From the NCBI RefSeq assembly GCF_000454065.1, contig NZ_KE695653.1:362072-426071 (forward strand): a DNA stretch of 64,000 nucleotides, in the 5' to 3' direction. Shown here piece after piece: positions 8,261 to 18,101 of this stretch. The number at the start of each line of letters is the position of its first letter. The stretch's first letter is position 1. The notes under the pieces are model-generated. The model saw nothing but the letters and a program-made list of their open reading frames with translations. It was not told the DNA's origin and did not search any database. Both the position numbers and the translations under genes were made by a program. The stretch comes from Brevibacillus thermoruber 423. GTDB taxonomy: Bacteria; Bacillota; Bacilli; Brevibacillales; Brevibacillaceae.

Positions 8261-8324
8261 GTTAGAGGAGGAAGCGCATTTGGTTCAAAGAGACAGCCGC
8301 GTTGGCGGCCCGGTTGGGACCGCG

Positions 8325-9545
8325 TCACCGCTGCGGCGGATTGGTCAGAGTGGCGGTAGTTGTCTTCTGGAAGCCATCCCGGTAGTAGGTGATTTCGATC
8401 TTGTCACCCGGCTTCTTGTTCAGGGTCAGGTATTTGCGCAGTTGAGCGGCGTTGTTGATTTCCTTGCCGTCCAGCTTGACGATGACGTCGTACATACGCA
8501 GACCCGCTTGGCCGGCCGGGGAGAATTTCGGCACCTCGTCGCGAATGACGACGCCCGCTTTCACGCTGTCCGGCAGATTCAGCGTCTCTTTCCAGTGATA
8601 ACGGGGAACGTTGGTCAAATCGTAAGGAATAATGCCCAGATACGGTCGTTTCAACTGGCCGTACTGCATCAGTTGGCCGACAATCGCCTTCACGTCGTTG
8701 ATCGGGATGGCAAAGCCCAGCCCCTCAACGCCTTCCTTGGAAATCTTCAGCGTATTGATCCCGATTACCTGTCCGTAGATGTTGACCAGCGCGCCGCCGC
8801 TGTTCCCCGGGTTGATCGCCGCGTCCGTCTGCAGGACGTCCAGCTCCCAGTCATCCTGCCCGTCTTGATCCACGTCAATCGGCATGGAGCGCTGCAGCGA
8901 ACTGATAATGCCCTGCGTAACGGTGCGGGAGAACTCCATGCCAAGCGGGTTGCCGATGGCGATCGCCGGTTCGCCCACTTTCAGCGTGCTCGAGTCGCCC
9001 AACTCCGCCACCTTCGTCACCTTGGAGCCGTCGATTTCCAGCACGGCCAGGTCGGTAAACGGGTCGTACCCCATCACTTTGGCGTCCACCTTGTCCCCGG
9101 ACGGCAGGACGACCTCCACTTTTTCGGCACCGTCAATCACGTGGTTGTTGGTGATGATGTGCGCTTTGCCGTTTTTCTTTTCAAAGATAACCCCGGACCC
9201 TTCACCGCGCGTCACCGACTCCTGGTTGAACCAGTTGACTACCCGGCGGATGTTGATCACGCCGACGACCGCGTCTTCCACTTTTTCCACGGCTTCCACC
9301 GTCGCGGTATTGACTTCGACGGAGATCGGCTGGGCAAACAGTTTGGCGGCCGGATTGGTCATGGCATTGGCCGTGCCCGGTTCCACCATGGAGATGTATC
9401 CCGATTTGGAGAGGGTCGGCAGCATCAAGAGGACGACCATCCCGCCGATCACGGCCGAGGTGATCGACGTCATGATCAAGCGTCCGACACCCGGCTGCTT
9501 GCGCTTTTTCTGCTCCACATGCGCCATATCATCGTAAAAACCCAT
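8325..9545 (-). CDS. htrA: HtrA/DegP-like serine protease (YyxA type)
   Basis: 406 residues. A cytoplasmic N-terminus, one membrane anchor (about 26-46), a trypsin-like domain with the triad His135 (TNNHVIDGA), Asp165 (FTDLAVLEID) and Ser249 (NPGNSGGAL), and a C-terminal PDZ domain (about 300-395). Such membrane-tethered HtrA proteins degrade or refold misfolded secreted proteins outside the cell. The position downstream of the walRKHIJ cluster is the same as yyxA in B. subtilis. The start at 9545 follows AAAGGAG. It is separated from walJ by a small plus-strand gene, so it probably has its own promoter. Confidence 0.95.
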   Translation of the reverse strand: MGFYDDMAHVEQKKRKQPGVGRLIMTSITSAVIGGMVVLLMLPTLSKSGYISMVEPGTANAMTNPAAKLFAQPISVEVNTATVEAVEKVEDAVVGVINIRRVVNWFNQESVTRGEGSGVIFEKKNGKAHIITNNHVIDGAEKVEVVLPSGDKVDAKVMGYDPFTDLAVLEIDGSKVTKVAELGDSSTLKVGEPAIAIGNPLGMEFSRTVTQGIISSLQRSMPIDVDQDGQDDWELDVLQTDAAINPGNSGGALVNIYGQVIGINTLKISKEGVEGLGFAIPINDVKAIVGQLMQYGQLKRPYLGIIPYDLTNVPRYHWKETLNLPDSVKAGVVIRDEVPKFSPAGQAGLRMYDVIVKLDGKEINNAAQLRKYLTLNKKPGDKIEITYYRDGFQKTTTATLTNPPQR

Positions 9546-9777
9546 GGTTCTCGCTCTCCTTTCTCTACTTACCTAGCTTAGCGGCTTTTTTGCCTACGTA
9601 TACATACGATTGCGACACTTTCAGTATACGACGTGTTTTCGGCAAAATCGCGTGAGAAATATGGAAAGGTTGTGGAAGAGCACCAGCAAACCGGCATAAA
9701 CCGCAAGCGGCGCGGATATGCTGGAGGTAAGGCTTTCCGCGAAGGATTCGCAGAGATGCGAGAAAGGATTGATAGGC

Positions 9778-10017
9778 ATGAAAGACGTAAAGGTCATCGC
9801 CAAGCTGGCCGACCTGCAGGAAGTGGGATACCAGAACGCGCTGCTGCTGCACGCGCTGGTGGAACTGCTGGAGGCCAAGGGCTTGCTGACGAAGGACGAG
9901 CTGATCGGCAGCATGCACGAGCTGGACGCCGAGCTGCACCACCGCATCCAACAGATTGCCGGTCTCTCCCCCGCCCCCTGTGAACCTCCTGTCACACCGC
10001 TCCAGCCTCGTTCCTGA
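9778..10017 (+). CDS. Small hypothetical protein between walJ and htrA, opposite strand
   Basis: 79 residues. Start ATG 9778 follows GAAAGGA. The first 60 residues look helical and amphipathic (GYQNALLLHALVELLEAKG, then KDELIGSMHEL); the last 18 are Pro-rich. It is convergent with walJ, whose stop lies 11 bases beyond its own. I do not recognise a family. It breaks the usual walJ-htrA adjacency. Codon use matches the GC-rich neighbours, so it does not look newly acquired. Confidence 0.6.
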   Translation: MKDVKVIAKLADLQEVGYQNALLLHALVELLEAKGLLTKDELIGSMHELDAELHHRIQQIAGLSPAPCEPPVTPLQPRS

Positions 10018-10027
10018 CCATGCGCGT

Positions 10028-10816
10028 CTACAGCACTTCCAATCTGGTCGGCCGGTCGGGGTAGGTCTCCCGCAGATGGACGTCGTCGCCCACTTTCAGT
10101 CCCCGCTCCTCCAGGACGCTTTTCACCGTGAGACGGGCCAGATCGATCATGTTGTTTTCCTTGCTCAGGTGGGCGAGGTAGACCCGCTCCGCACGGCCGC
10201 CCAAAAAGTCGCCCAGCGCCTCGCCGGCCGCTTCGTTGGAGAGATGGCCCACGTCGCTCAGAATCCGCTGCTTGATGCTCCACGGATACTGCGACATGCG
10301 CAGCATCTCCACATCGTGGTTCGCTTCAAAAATGTAGGCGTCCGCGTCGCGAATCGTCTGCTTGATCCGGTCGCTGACATAGCCAAGGTCAGTAGCGACG
10401 CTCAGTTTTTTCCGGCCGTGGTAAAAGCAAAACCCCATCGGTTCGGCGGCGTCGTGGGAAATGCCGAACGACTCGATCCCCAAATCCTCCAGTTCCTTCT
10501 TTTCGCCCACCTCAAAGAAGCGCTTTTGATCGTCCCGGATGGTGCCGATCTGTTTGTCCAGCTCGGCCCACGTCTTTTGGTTGGCATAAATGGGCAGATT
10601 GTAGCGGCGGGCCATCACGCCGATGCCTTTGATATGGTCCACATGCTCGTGGGTAACCAGAATGGCGTCCAGCTCCCCCGGATTGACCCCGATCTCCCGC
10701 AGGGCCGCCTCTGCCTGTTTTCCGGTAATGCCCACATCGATCAACACGGAAACACGGTCGGTCGCCACGTAGATGGCGTTGCCCGTGCTGCCGCTTGCCA
10801 AAACACTAAATCTCAC
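10028..10816 (-). CDS. walJ: WalJ (YycJ), metallo-beta-lactamase fold nuclease-like protein
   Basis: 262 residues, close to B. subtilis YycJ (264). The metal-binding motif THEHVDHIKG and the opening SVLASGSTGNAIYV are characteristic. Members are related to RNase J/RNase Z-fold nucleases; YycJ is reported to be a DNA exonuclease, and the gene belongs to the wal cluster. GTG 10816 is the best start (GAAGAGGGA upstream); the frame is open further upstream into the tandem repeats but that part does not look like the family. A 239-base gap holding tandem repeats separates it from walI. Confidence 0.93.
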   Translation of the reverse strand: MRFSVLASGSTGNAIYVATDRVSVLIDVGITGKQAEAALREIGVNPGELDAILVTHEHVDHIKGIGVMARRYNLPIYANQKTWAELDKQIGTIRDDQKRFFEVGEKKELEDLGIESFGISHDAAEPMGFCFYHGRKKLSVATDLGYVSDRIKQTIRDADAYIFEANHDVEMLRMSQYPWSIKQRILSDVGHLSNEAAGEALGDFLGGRAERVYLAHLSKENNMIDLARLTVKSVLEERGLKVGDDVHLRETYPDRPTRLEVL

Positions 10817-10930
10817 CGCAATCCCTCTTCCTTCACACGTCACGTTGCAAAAAAACTGTCCGGTCTGAAAAACGTCGGCGATGGTCACGACACCGTCTGG
10901 AAGTCCTTCTCGCCCGGGCGTCGCCGCCGG

Positions 10931-11037
10931 TTGGACTGTCTTCCTCGTGCGGACGCCGACTCGCATTCCGGGCGGGCCTCACAGTTTGGACTGTCCTCCT
11001 CGTGCGGTCGCCGACCCGCGTTCCGGGCGGGCCTCAC
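10931..11037. repeat. Two-copy 54-bp tandem repeat between walI and walJ
   Basis: Unit 1 (10931-10984) and unit 2 (10985-11037) both run from TTGGACTGTC to GGGCGGGCCTCAC and differ at only a few positions. A third partial copy (TTTGGACGG) begins at 11044. The repeats lie in the only sizeable gap of the wal gene series and are not part of either protein. Confidence 0.8.
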
Positions 11038-11055
11038 GGTCAGTTTGGACGGCCC

Positions 11056-11832
11056 TTACGGCTTGGATGTCACCAGCGGCCGTTCCAGCGCGCCGGTGAA
11101 CGCGTTGACAAAATGCTGCTTGCCGTCGTGGATGACGCGCCACACCGGGGCCAGCACCTGGACGTCCGCATCGTACGAGCCGTAATATCCGAGACGGACG
11201 CTCTCGATCCGCTCGCCCGGCTGGATGATCCGCTTGTCCACCAGCGAGCGAATGGCCGTGTACGGCGAAATGACCTGCCGGGACGCCCCCTGGCTGCGAA
11301 GGTGCAGGTAGGTTTGCCGGTACCCGAGGACCGCGCCGTCCTCCAGGTAGATTTCCAGCGGGGCCACAAAGAGCGGCAGCTTCTTGTAGGTCTGCCAGTA
11401 CAGCAGCCGTCCCTGGCTGGATTGATACAGATCGGCCGTGTATTGGTCGGCGTGCAGCATGCGCGGGCCGAGCTGGCGCAGCAGATCGCCCGGGGTGAAC
11501 TGTCCACGAATCGGAAGCGGCGGGTCCAGCCGGGCGGCCAGCGCCATTTTTTCCATCGTCACCCGAATGCCGGGTATCTCCTGCAGGGTGATCGCATTGA
11601 TGCCGGCGTACTCCGCGTTGAGGTAGGTCATCGCCGGCGTCTCCTGCGGCACCTCCGCTTCCAGCGAGATGTTTTGCTGATTCAGATACATCTCGATGTC
11701 CCACCTGTCCGCCTGCACCGCCTCCGGGCTCTGCCAATGGCTGAACCGGGTCACGTACACCTGGTAGCCGAGAAACAGATCGAGGAAGAGAAAGGCCCAG
11801 ATCAAAATGGTCTTGGCTCTACTCCAATCCAT
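11056..11832 (-). CDS. walI: WalI (YycI), regulator of the WalK kinase
   Basis: 258 residues with a single N-terminal membrane helix (MDWSRAKTILIWAFLFLDLFLG) and an extracytoplasmic YycI domain. In B. subtilis WalI and WalH bind WalK through their membrane helices and restrain its activity. It overlaps walH by 14 bases and has a strong ribosome site (GGAGGAGG). Length and N-terminus match the family. Confidence 0.93.
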   Translation of the reverse strand: MDWSRAKTILIWAFLFLDLFLGYQVYVTRFSHWQSPEAVQADRWDIEMYLNQQNISLEAEVPQETPAMTYLNAEYAGINAITLQEIPGIRVTMEKMALAARLDPPLPIRGQFTPGDLLRQLGPRMLHADQYTADLYQSSQGRLLYWQTYKKLPLFVAPLEIYLEDGAVLGYRQTYLHLRSQGASRQVISPYTAIRSLVDKRIIQPGERIESVRLGYYGSYDADVQVLAPVWRVIHDGKQHFVNAFTGALERPLVTSKP

Positions 11833-13201
11833 GTGCCTGTCCTCCTCCCCGCTGCACCCGGGCGGGAATGTACAGATTGGCCCGATTGGCGATTTCCACG
11901 ACCCAGACTGGCGTCAGTTCGACGTACTCGGGGGTCGTTCGGGTCTCGTACGCCAGGTACGCGTTGGTAATCTGTTCGGTATCCGCCAACTGTTTGTCGC
12001 GGATATACTGGTACAGCTCCGGTCCGGACATCACGATCCACTCGTGGTTGTCGATGTAGCGGTCCAGATCCAACAGCGAACGATCCATCGTCACCACCTG
12101 CCCCGCCTCCGAGGTGATACGGATCACGTCGATCGGATAACCGTCCTGGCTGACCAGCGGATAGGCGCCGACGTACTGCCGGAACGTGATCACGTCTTTT
12201 TCGTTGTAGCTCCTTTTGATTGTCTCGAAGTGAAAGTCGCCTGTCCACCCCACGTGTTTGTTGATAAACGAGACCGCCCCTTTGACCTTTTCCTCGTCCG
12301 TCAGTTCCTGCCCGCCCGGTTGAAAGGCAGGGTCGGTAAAGGTGATCGCCTGCTGTTCGGAGCGCAGCAGGATCGAGCGGCTGCCGTCGGTAAAAATCAG
12401 CGTTTTGTCCCGCTCCATGATTTGTCGGACCAGCGTCCGGTCGAGGAAGTAGGCGTCAATCAACTGGTCGTTGGTCAGCGTATGGTAGCTGTAGCGAAAC
12501 GCCTGCATCCTCGTCTGGTTTTTGGGCAGATAGTACATGTCTCCGAGCGCATATCGCTGCTCCACCGTGGGCATGCTCCGCGGCGGCCCGACCACTTTCA
12601 GGATCTGTTCCGGCATGGCGTTGCCGGTCGGCAGGTAAGACTGGCGCAAATCCTTGGGACTGATCGACGTGCGCGCCCGCATCACCCGCTCTTCTTCCGT
12701 GGAAATGAACAGGGCGTACACGACGTCTTCCTCTTCCTCGTAATACAGCCACAAACGGTCGATGCTTTTCAGCCTGGCTTCGTTCTCATCGCGGATCGTC
12801 ACCAAACGGCCCACGACAGACATGGGGACGCTGCTGCGAAAGCGAATCTCCACCCCCTGCTTTTCCCGGGCAATTGCCTCCCATTTGTCCGTGGTGAGCG
12901 GATACGGAGCGAAGTCGAGGAAGATCCACTTGGGCATTTCCACCTGAACGATGACGCGATACTGCCCGTCCGTCGCGTTCGCCTTCGTGTGCCGGTTCTG
13001 CCCGTAGTGGAAAATGACCGACTCCGGCGTCACCAGCTCTTCCAATTGTTTTTCCTGCACCGGCTTTGACTCCTTGTACTGGGCCGGCTCGATGAATTGA
13101 AACTTGGGCTGATTGCTCCACAACAGCGCGGTCAGACAAAAGCTGGTCAGCACCAGGAGGTTGAGCAGCACGGTTTTGGCGGGTTCCTTCCACTGCTTCA
13201 T
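11819..13201 (-). CDS. walH: WalH (YycH), regulator of the WalK kinase
   Basis: 460 residues: one N-terminal transmembrane helix (about 8-28) followed by the large extracytoplasmic YycH domains. It works with WalI to modulate WalK. It overlaps walK by 4 bases (ATGA) and walI by 14, so the genes are translationally coupled in walR-walK-walH-walI order. Confidence 0.93.
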   Translation of the reverse strand: MKQWKEPAKTVLLNLLVLTSFCLTALLWSNQPKFQFIEPAQYKESKPVQEKQLEELVTPESVIFHYGQNRHTKANATDGQYRVIVQVEMPKWIFLDFAPYPLTTDKWEAIAREKQGVEIRFRSSVPMSVVGRLVTIRDENEARLKSIDRLWLYYEEEEDVVYALFISTEEERVMRARTSISPKDLRQSYLPTGNAMPEQILKVVGPPRSMPTVEQRYALGDMYYLPKNQTRMQAFRYSYHTLTNDQLIDAYFLDRTLVRQIMERDKTLIFTDGSRSILLRSEQQAITFTDPAFQPGGQELTDEEKVKGAVSFINKHVGWTGDFHFETIKRSYNEKDVITFRQYVGAYPLVSQDGYPIDVIRITSEAGQVVTMDRSLLDLDRYIDNHEWIVMSGPELYQYIRDKQLADTEQITNAYLAYETRTTPEYVELTPVWVVEIANRANLYIPARVQRGGGQAHGLE

Positions 13202-15027
13202 CCCGCCTTCCCCCCTTTGGCAAACGGCACCCAGAACGTCACCGTGGTTCCTTGGTTCAACTCGCTGGCAATCTCGATCTCGGCTCCATGCGCCTGCACC
13301 AGTTCGCGGGCGATGGCGAGGCCGAGGCCGGTTCCGCCCTGTCCGCGCGAACGCGCCTTGTCGACGCGGTAAAACCGCTCGAAAATCCGCTTCAAATCCC
13401 GGCTGGGAATGCCGATGCCGGTGTCGGCGATCGAGATGTACACCCGTTTTTGATGCCGGTTGGCGTGCGCCCGCAGCACCACCGAGCCGCCCGCGGGCGT
13501 ATACTTGATCGCATTGGACAGCAGGTTGTCCAGCACCTGATTGATCGCGTCCTTGTCGATGTGGACGTCGGGCAGCGTTTCCTGGATGTCCAGGCTGAGC
13601 TGCACCCCCTGCTGCTCGCCGAACAGGGAAAAGCGGTCCGCCGCGTAGCGCAGCAGTTGGTTGGCATTCACGTCCTTGCAGTGCAGGCGGACGCCCTGCG
13701 AATCAAAGCGGGAAAGCTGAAGCAAATCGTTGACGAGCCGGATCATCCGCTCCGTCTCCGACATCGTGACCCGCAAGAAGCGGTTGGACAGCTCCGGCTC
13801 CTCGACCGCTCCGTCCAGCAGCGCTTCCACGTAGCTTTTGATCGTGGTCAGCGGCGTGCGCAGCTCGTGCGACACGTTGGCCACAAACTCCCGGCGCTGC
13901 TGCTCCAGCCGCTGCTGCTCGGTCACGTCCTGCAGCACGGCGATAATGCCGCCCTTTTTGCCGCTGTCATGCTGCAGCGGGGTAAACGTCACGCGCAGAA
14001 TCAGCACATCCCGGTTGGGCAGCATCATCTCGATAAACAGCGGCTCTTCCTGGGCGTACAGCGGCATCTCCTCCTCCGGCGGCAGCCGCAGAAGGTCGTG
14101 CAGGGTAGACCCTTTTTGCACGCACTCGTTCATCGTCACCTGCAGCATCTCTTCCGCCGATCGGTTTAGCAGGATGATCTGGCCATCCCTGTTGGCCGCG
14201 ATCACACCGTCGGACATGTTGCTGAGAATGCCGGCCAGCTTTTCGCGCTCTTCTTCCTGCTGCAGAATGGCCTCCTGCAGCCGCCGGGTCATGTGGTTAA
14301 AGGCCATGCCCAGCTGGCCGATTTCATCTTCACTGTACACACGTACGTTCCTGTTAAAATCTCCGTCCGCGACGGCTCGCGCCTGACGGGTCATCTCCTT
14401 GACCGGCGTGGTTATCGTCCGAGCCAGCACCACGCCCAGTCCGGCCGTCAAGAGCAGCGCGATCATCGTCCCCGAGGCGAGAATCCCGTTCATCTTGCGA
14501 ATCGTCATGTACGTGCCTTCCATGGAAGCGACCATGTACACGGCCCCGTAGACGATGTTGTCTCCCTTGACCGGCAGCACCAGCACCTTTACCCGGTCTC
14601 CGGTCCGCGGGTCGATCCGCATCGACTCGCTGCGCGTTCCCAGGAGGGCGATCGTCACTTCCGGCTGGGACGTGCGCTGGCCGATGATGCGCTTGTCTTC
14701 CGTCGTGCTGATCACCGTGCCGTTGGAGTCGATGACCTGGACGTTGGCCCCGTTCAGCTTCACCAGGTTGTTGATCAGGTTGTCGATGCCCTGCCTGACC
14801 TCATCGGCACTCTGTTCCTTGGCGTCGCGCGGGCGCAGGTACCCCTCCAGATGGGTGGCCAGCAGGCTGGCCTGGGCGTTCAGCGTCTCCGAGAAGTTGT
14901 TGAGGTAGTAGCTTTCCACTTCCCGCGCAAAATAGGCACCGATAAACTGCATGGCCATCAAGATCAAGAGCATGTAGATGACGACCACTTTCCACTGGAC
15001 CGTGGTAAACAGCCGGAGCGGTCTCAT
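13198..15027 (-). CDS. walK: Sensor histidine kinase WalK
   Basis: 609 residues. Two membrane helices (about 13-35 and 184-205) flank an extracellular Cache-like domain; then HAMP (about 205-257), PAS (about 265-370), HisKA with the phospho-acceptor His387 in [13 protein letters not shown], and a C-terminal HATPase. WalK phosphorylates WalR and couples cell-wall synthesis and autolysin expression to growth; the system is normally essential. Start 15027 with GGGAGG upstream; 4-base overlap with walR. Confidence 0.96.
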   Translation of the reverse strand: MRPLRLFTTVQWKVVVIYMLLILMAMQFIGAYFAREVESYYLNNFSETLNAQASLLATHLEGYLRPRDAKEQSADEVRQGIDNLINNLVKLNGANVQVIDSNGTVISTTEDKRIIGQRTSQPEVTIALLGTRSESMRIDPRTGDRVKVLVLPVKGDNIVYGAVYMVASMEGTYMTIRKMNGILASGTMIALLLTAGLGVVLARTITTPVKEMTRQARAVADGDFNRNVRVYSEDEIGQLGMAFNHMTRRLQEAILQQEEEREKLAGILSNMSDGVIAANRDGQIILLNRSAEEMLQVTMNECVQKGSTLHDLLRLPPEEEMPLYAQEEPLFIEMMLPNRDVLILRVTFTPLQHDSGKKGGIIAVLQDVTEQQRLEQQRREFVANVSHELRTPLTTIKSYVEALLDGAVEEPELSNRFLRVTMSETERMIRLVNDLLQLSRFDSQGVRLHCKDVNANQLLRYAADRFSLFGEQQGVQLSLDIQETLPDVHIDKDAINQVLDNLLSNAIKYTPAGGSVVLRAHANRHQKRVYISIADTGIGIPSRDLKRIFERFYRVDKARSRGQGGTGLGLAIARELVQAHGAEIEIASELNQGTTVTFWVPFAKGGKAG

Positions 15028-15731
15028 CCGGCCGTTCCTCCCAGACCCGGATTGCGCATGGTGTACCCCAGACCGCGGCGCGTAATGATGTACTTCGGCT
15101 GGCTGGGATCGTCCTCAATTTTTTCGCGCAGCCGGCGAATCGTCACGTCGACGGTGCGCACATCGCCAAAGTAGTCAAATCCCCATACCGACTGCAGCAG
15201 GTGCTCCCTCGTCAAGACCTGTCCCTGATGGCGAGCCAGGTATGCGAGCAGTTCAAACTCGCGATGCGTCAGGTCCAGCGGCTCTCCCGCCTTCTCCACC
15301 GTGTACGAATTCAGGTCGATCTCCAGCTCGTGCACGCGGATCTGGCGGATGTCCTGCTCCTCGTTTTTCGGTTTCTGCCGGCGCAGATGGGCCTTGACGC
15401 GGGCGACCAGTTCCCGCGCGCTGAACGGCTTGGTCACGTAATCGTCCGCCCCCAGCTCCAATCCCAACACCTTGTCCAGCTCCGAATCTTTGGCCGTGAG
15501 CATGATAATCGGCACGTCGCAAGTCTGCCGCACCACCCTGCAGACGTCCATCCCGTCCCGGCCGGGGAGCATCACATCCAAAAGGATCAGGTCCGGCTTT
15601 TCGTTCTGCACCTGTAACAGCGCTTCTTCGCCGTCATAGGCGCAGACCACCTGATAGCCTTCTTTTTCAAACGTAAACTTCAAAATATCGGCAATTGGCT
15701 TTTCATCGTCCACAACCAGGAGTTTTGCCAT
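15024..15731 (-). CDS. walR: Response regulator WalR
   Basis: 235 residues. Receiver domain with phospho-acceptor Asp52 ([10 protein letters not shown]) and a C-terminal OmpR/PhoB winged helix ([21 protein letters not shown]). It controls autolysins and wall metabolism genes, among them M23 peptidases; an M23 gene lies next to it, upstream on the same strand and beyond a terminator. First gene of the wal operon. The ribosome site is GGGGGGAG. Confidence 0.97.
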   Translation of the reverse strand: MAKLLVVDDEKPIADILKFTFEKEGYQVVCAYDGEEALLQVQNEKPDLILLDVMLPGRDGMDVCRVVRQTCDVPIIMLTAKDSELDKVLGLELGADDYVTKPFSARELVARVKAHLRRQKPKNEEQDIRQIRVHELEIDLNSYTVEKAGEPLDLTHREFELLAYLARHQGQVLTREHLLQSVWGFDYFGDVRTVDVTIRRLREKIEDDPSQPKYIITRRGLGYTMRNPGLGGTAG

Positions 15732-15842
15732 TCCGCTCCCCCCTTCTGTCTATTGGATTCCACTCGACCCCGGTTTTTTCCTCCACAAGCCCGCCTTGTA
15801 ATACTTGTCATCCCCCTGCACGTACGCCCCTCGCGCAACAAG

Positions 15843-15880
15843 AAAAGGGCTCCTCCGTTTTCGGAGGAACGCCCTTTTTT
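15843..15880. terminator. Bidirectional terminator between the M23 peptidase gene and walR
   Basis: GGGC-TCCTCCG-TTTT-CGGAGGA-AC-GCCC stem-loop (15847-15875) with Ts on the plus side and four Ts on the minus side. It ends the minus-strand M23 gene, whose stop is at 15893. Confidence 0.75.
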
Positions 15881-15892
15881 TCGATGAATGTG

Positions 15893-17389
15893 CTAATTCA
15901 GGAAACGAAGCGGGTTCTGGACTCGTCCATTTTTTATCACCTCGAAATGGAGGTGAACCCCGGTGGAATCTCCGGTAGAGCCCATGATGCCGATCGGTGC
16001 GCCCTGTTCCACCACTTGGCCGACCTTTACATTGATGGAACGCAGGTGGCCGTAGCGGGTCTTCATCCCGTTTCCGTGGTCGATCAGAATGGATTTCCCG
16101 TAATCGCCATCCCATCCGGCGAACACGACACGGCCGTTGTCGGCCGCCCGGACCGTACCGGAACCGGCGATGTCGATGCCTTTGTGCAGTTTGCCCCAGC
16201 GCATGCCAAAGCCGCTGCTGATATAGCCTCTGGCCGGCCAGGCGAAACGGCCTGTCCCACGGGACGGTATCACCTTGGTGCCCCGTTCCACAATTTTGGC
16301 CACAGGCTGGACCAGCACCTGCTGGTTGAGCACCCTGCGGTCAACCACCTGTCCGTTCTCCTTGACCACCTGGTAGCTGACCAGCTTGCTGCCGTCGCGT
16401 CCTTCCTGAACGACTCTGGTTTCCCCTTTGGGCAGCTTGTCGTTGTTTTTGATCTGCGTGGTGTAGGGAATCGCCTCTTTTTGCGAGACCTCCTCCTTCA
16501 CCTGGACCGTGACCAGGGGCCGGACGGCCGTCACGTTGATCTTTTGCCCCAACTGGAGCACGGTGTCTTCCGTAATCCCCGGGTTGTTGGCGTAAATGTC
16601 CTTGGAGGTGATGCCGTACTTCTGTGCGATGCAGCCGATGCAATCGCCCTGTACCACGGTATGGGTGACGGTTTTCAACGTGCCTCTGGACAGCAGTTCT
16701 TCCAGCTTGTCCACCGGCAGCACCTGCGCCGCCGCGACCGAGTCGCTTTCCAGCTTCACGTCTTCCTTGAACGTCACTTCCTTGACCTTTTCAGGCATCG
16801 CCGGCGGCATGGACGCGGCCGCCACCATCGCTTGTTTTCCCCTCACGGCGGGGATGCCGGAGAACTTTTCCTTCACCTTGGCCAGCGCTTCTTCAGCCGA
16901 ACGGCGATCGGCGGCGTAGCCGATCACTTTGCCGTCGACGACCAGCTTGACGGCTTCCACCTTGATGCCGGCGAGATCCGACAGCTTTTCAATCGCGGCG
17001 GCATTGTCGTATGTGCCCTTGTAAACCTTCTCTTCCGTAAACGTTATGTAGTTGGAAAGCGTCAGGTTCAGGCCGTGCTTGTCCTTTTCCTCCGCCAGCT
17101 TTGCCTTGATCCAGTTGTTCACCACGTCCGGACTGTTCACCACGCCGATTTCCTGTCCGTTTACAAACACGTGATAGATCGGGATGACGCTGCTCGTATA
17201 GTAACTGTAGGCTGATACTCCAATTGTCGTTGTCAGTAGCAATCCTGCCGCTATGGATAGGGTTTGCTTTTTATGGGTGCGGAGATACGCGTTCATGCGT
17301 GCCGCCGCGCGCTTCGCCAGTTGGCTGCCGTTCTGGATGAAGCCGCTCATCCGCTCCTGCAGCTTGGCCTTCCATTCGGCCCATTGCAT
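15893..17389 (-). CDS. M23 peptidase with LysM and G5 domains
   Basis: 498 residues. A cytoplasmic N-terminus of about 38 residues, one membrane helix (about 41-62), a YycI-unrelated extracellular region, a LysM-like peptidoglycan-binding segment (TVVQGDCIGCIAQKYGI), a G5 domain (region with QIKNNDKLPKGETRVVQEG) and a C-terminal LytM/M23 zinc endopeptidase (SGFGMRWGKLHKGIDIAG; GVHLHFEV supplies the HxH). It should cut peptide cross-links in peptidoglycan at the cell surface. ATG 17389 follows AGGAGGG at good spacing; an upstream ATG at 17521 has none. It sits next to walR, and WalR controls such enzymes in relatives. Confidence 0.9.
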   Translation of the reverse strand: MQWAEWKAKLQERMSGFIQNGSQLAKRAAARMNAYLRTHKKQTLSIAAGLLLTTTIGVSAYSYYTSSVIPIYHVFVNGQEIGVVNSPDVVNNWIKAKLAEEKDKHGLNLTLSNYITFTEEKVYKGTYDNAAAIEKLSDLAGIKVEAVKLVVDGKVIGYAADRRSAEEALAKVKEKFSGIPAVRGKQAMVAAASMPPAMPEKVKEVTFKEDVKLESDSVAAAQVLPVDKLEELLSRGTLKTVTHTVVQGDCIGCIAQKYGITSKDIYANNPGITEDTVLQLGQKINVTAVRPLVTVQVKEEVSQKEAIPYTTQIKNNDKLPKGETRVVQEGRDGSKLVSYQVVKENGQVVDRRVLNQQVLVQPVAKIVERGTKVIPSRGTGRFAWPARGYISSGFGMRWGKLHKGIDIAGSGTVRAADNGRVVFAGWDGDYGKSILIDHGNGMKTRYGHLRSINVKVGQVVEQGAPIGIMGSTGDSTGVHLHFEVIKNGRVQNPLRFLN

Positions 17390-17656
17390 ACCTTGTCCCT
17401 CCTGAAAACAGTACAGCTTTTCCAATTGCCGGTACTTGCTGAATATTTGAAAAATACCGTCCAGGTCAAAAAGCCTATTCTCTTGTTTCCAGTTGCCTGT
17501 CAAATTGCCTAAAGAAACCAACTATGTCGACTTTACCACAAAAATAACGACAACATCAAGTGTAAAATATTGTCGAATAAACGCTCCGACAAAAAGGCAT
17601 CATATGGACACCAGAGCGGCAGTGCTCATGCAGAAATGTTGAGAGGAGCGGCACAC

Positions 17657-18028
17657 GTGAAGGAACGCAACATTTTGGCCGGATTCAAGACCGAGGAAGC
17701 GGCTGTCCAGGCGGGCGACAAACTTCGCCAGGCCGGTTTCGACATCGTTCAGATCGACCGGATCGGTCAGTTTCCCGGCGATGGCGTGGAGAACATCCTC
17801 AACCCGATTACCGGAGAAATCCCCAGCCTGGCGAAGATGACCACAGCGGGCGATTTCCCCAGCGGCCGCGACGCCAGCATTCTGGCGGCGGCCAATCCGG
17901 ATGCGAGCGGAATGGCCGACCGCGGCGACGACAATCTGGAAGCCAGCATCCTGCTCACCGCTGTCGTGCCGGAAGAACGAGGCGACGAAGCGACCGACAT
18001 CATCCGCGCCTGCGGCGGCATGGTCTAG
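17657..18028 (+). CDS. Hypothetical protein with general-stress-protein-like N-terminus
   Basis: 123 residues. It opens with ERNILAGFKTEEAAVQAGDKLRQAGFDIVQIDRIG, a beta-alpha-beta pattern seen in YflT/GSP17M-like stress proteins, then a Gly/Asp-rich middle and a VVPEERGDEATDIIRACGG end. GTG 17657 is chosen because GAGAGGAG precedes it; TTG 17570 and ATG 17636 lack a ribosome site. It is a single plus-strand gene between minus-strand genes, with a terminator-like hairpin behind it. Function unknown. Confidence 0.65.
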   Translation: MKERNILAGFKTEEAAVQAGDKLRQAGFDIVQIDRIGQFPGDGVENILNPITGEIPSLAKMTTAGDFPSGRDASILAAANPDASGMADRGDDNLEASILLTAVVPEERGDEATDIIRACGGMV

Positions 18029-18045
18029 CCGCAAATCGCAAATGA

Positions 18046-18077
18046 AGCCACCTTCCCTCTCATCGGGGCAGGTGGCT
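18046..18077. terminator. Terminator-like hairpin
   Basis: AGCCACCT (18046-18053) pairs with AGGTGGCT (18070-18077); the following T-run is weak. It sits between the convergent stops of the stress-protein-like gene and the Sm-like gene. Confidence 0.4.
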
Positions 18078-18101
18078 GTATTTGGCATGTGCATCGGGAC
18101 G

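Noticed and set aside
8091..9581. A 496-codon plus-strand open frame
   Set aside because: Antisense of htrA; no ribosome site or recognisable domain.
12862..12876. TTTTCCCGGGCAAT, another Noc-like match
   Set aside because: It lies inside walH codons and lacks the palindromic symmetry; likely chance.
17570..17656. Longer N-terminus for the stress-protein-like gene (TTG 17570)
   Set aside because: No ribosome site; GTG 17657 has GAGAGGAG and begins the conserved part.
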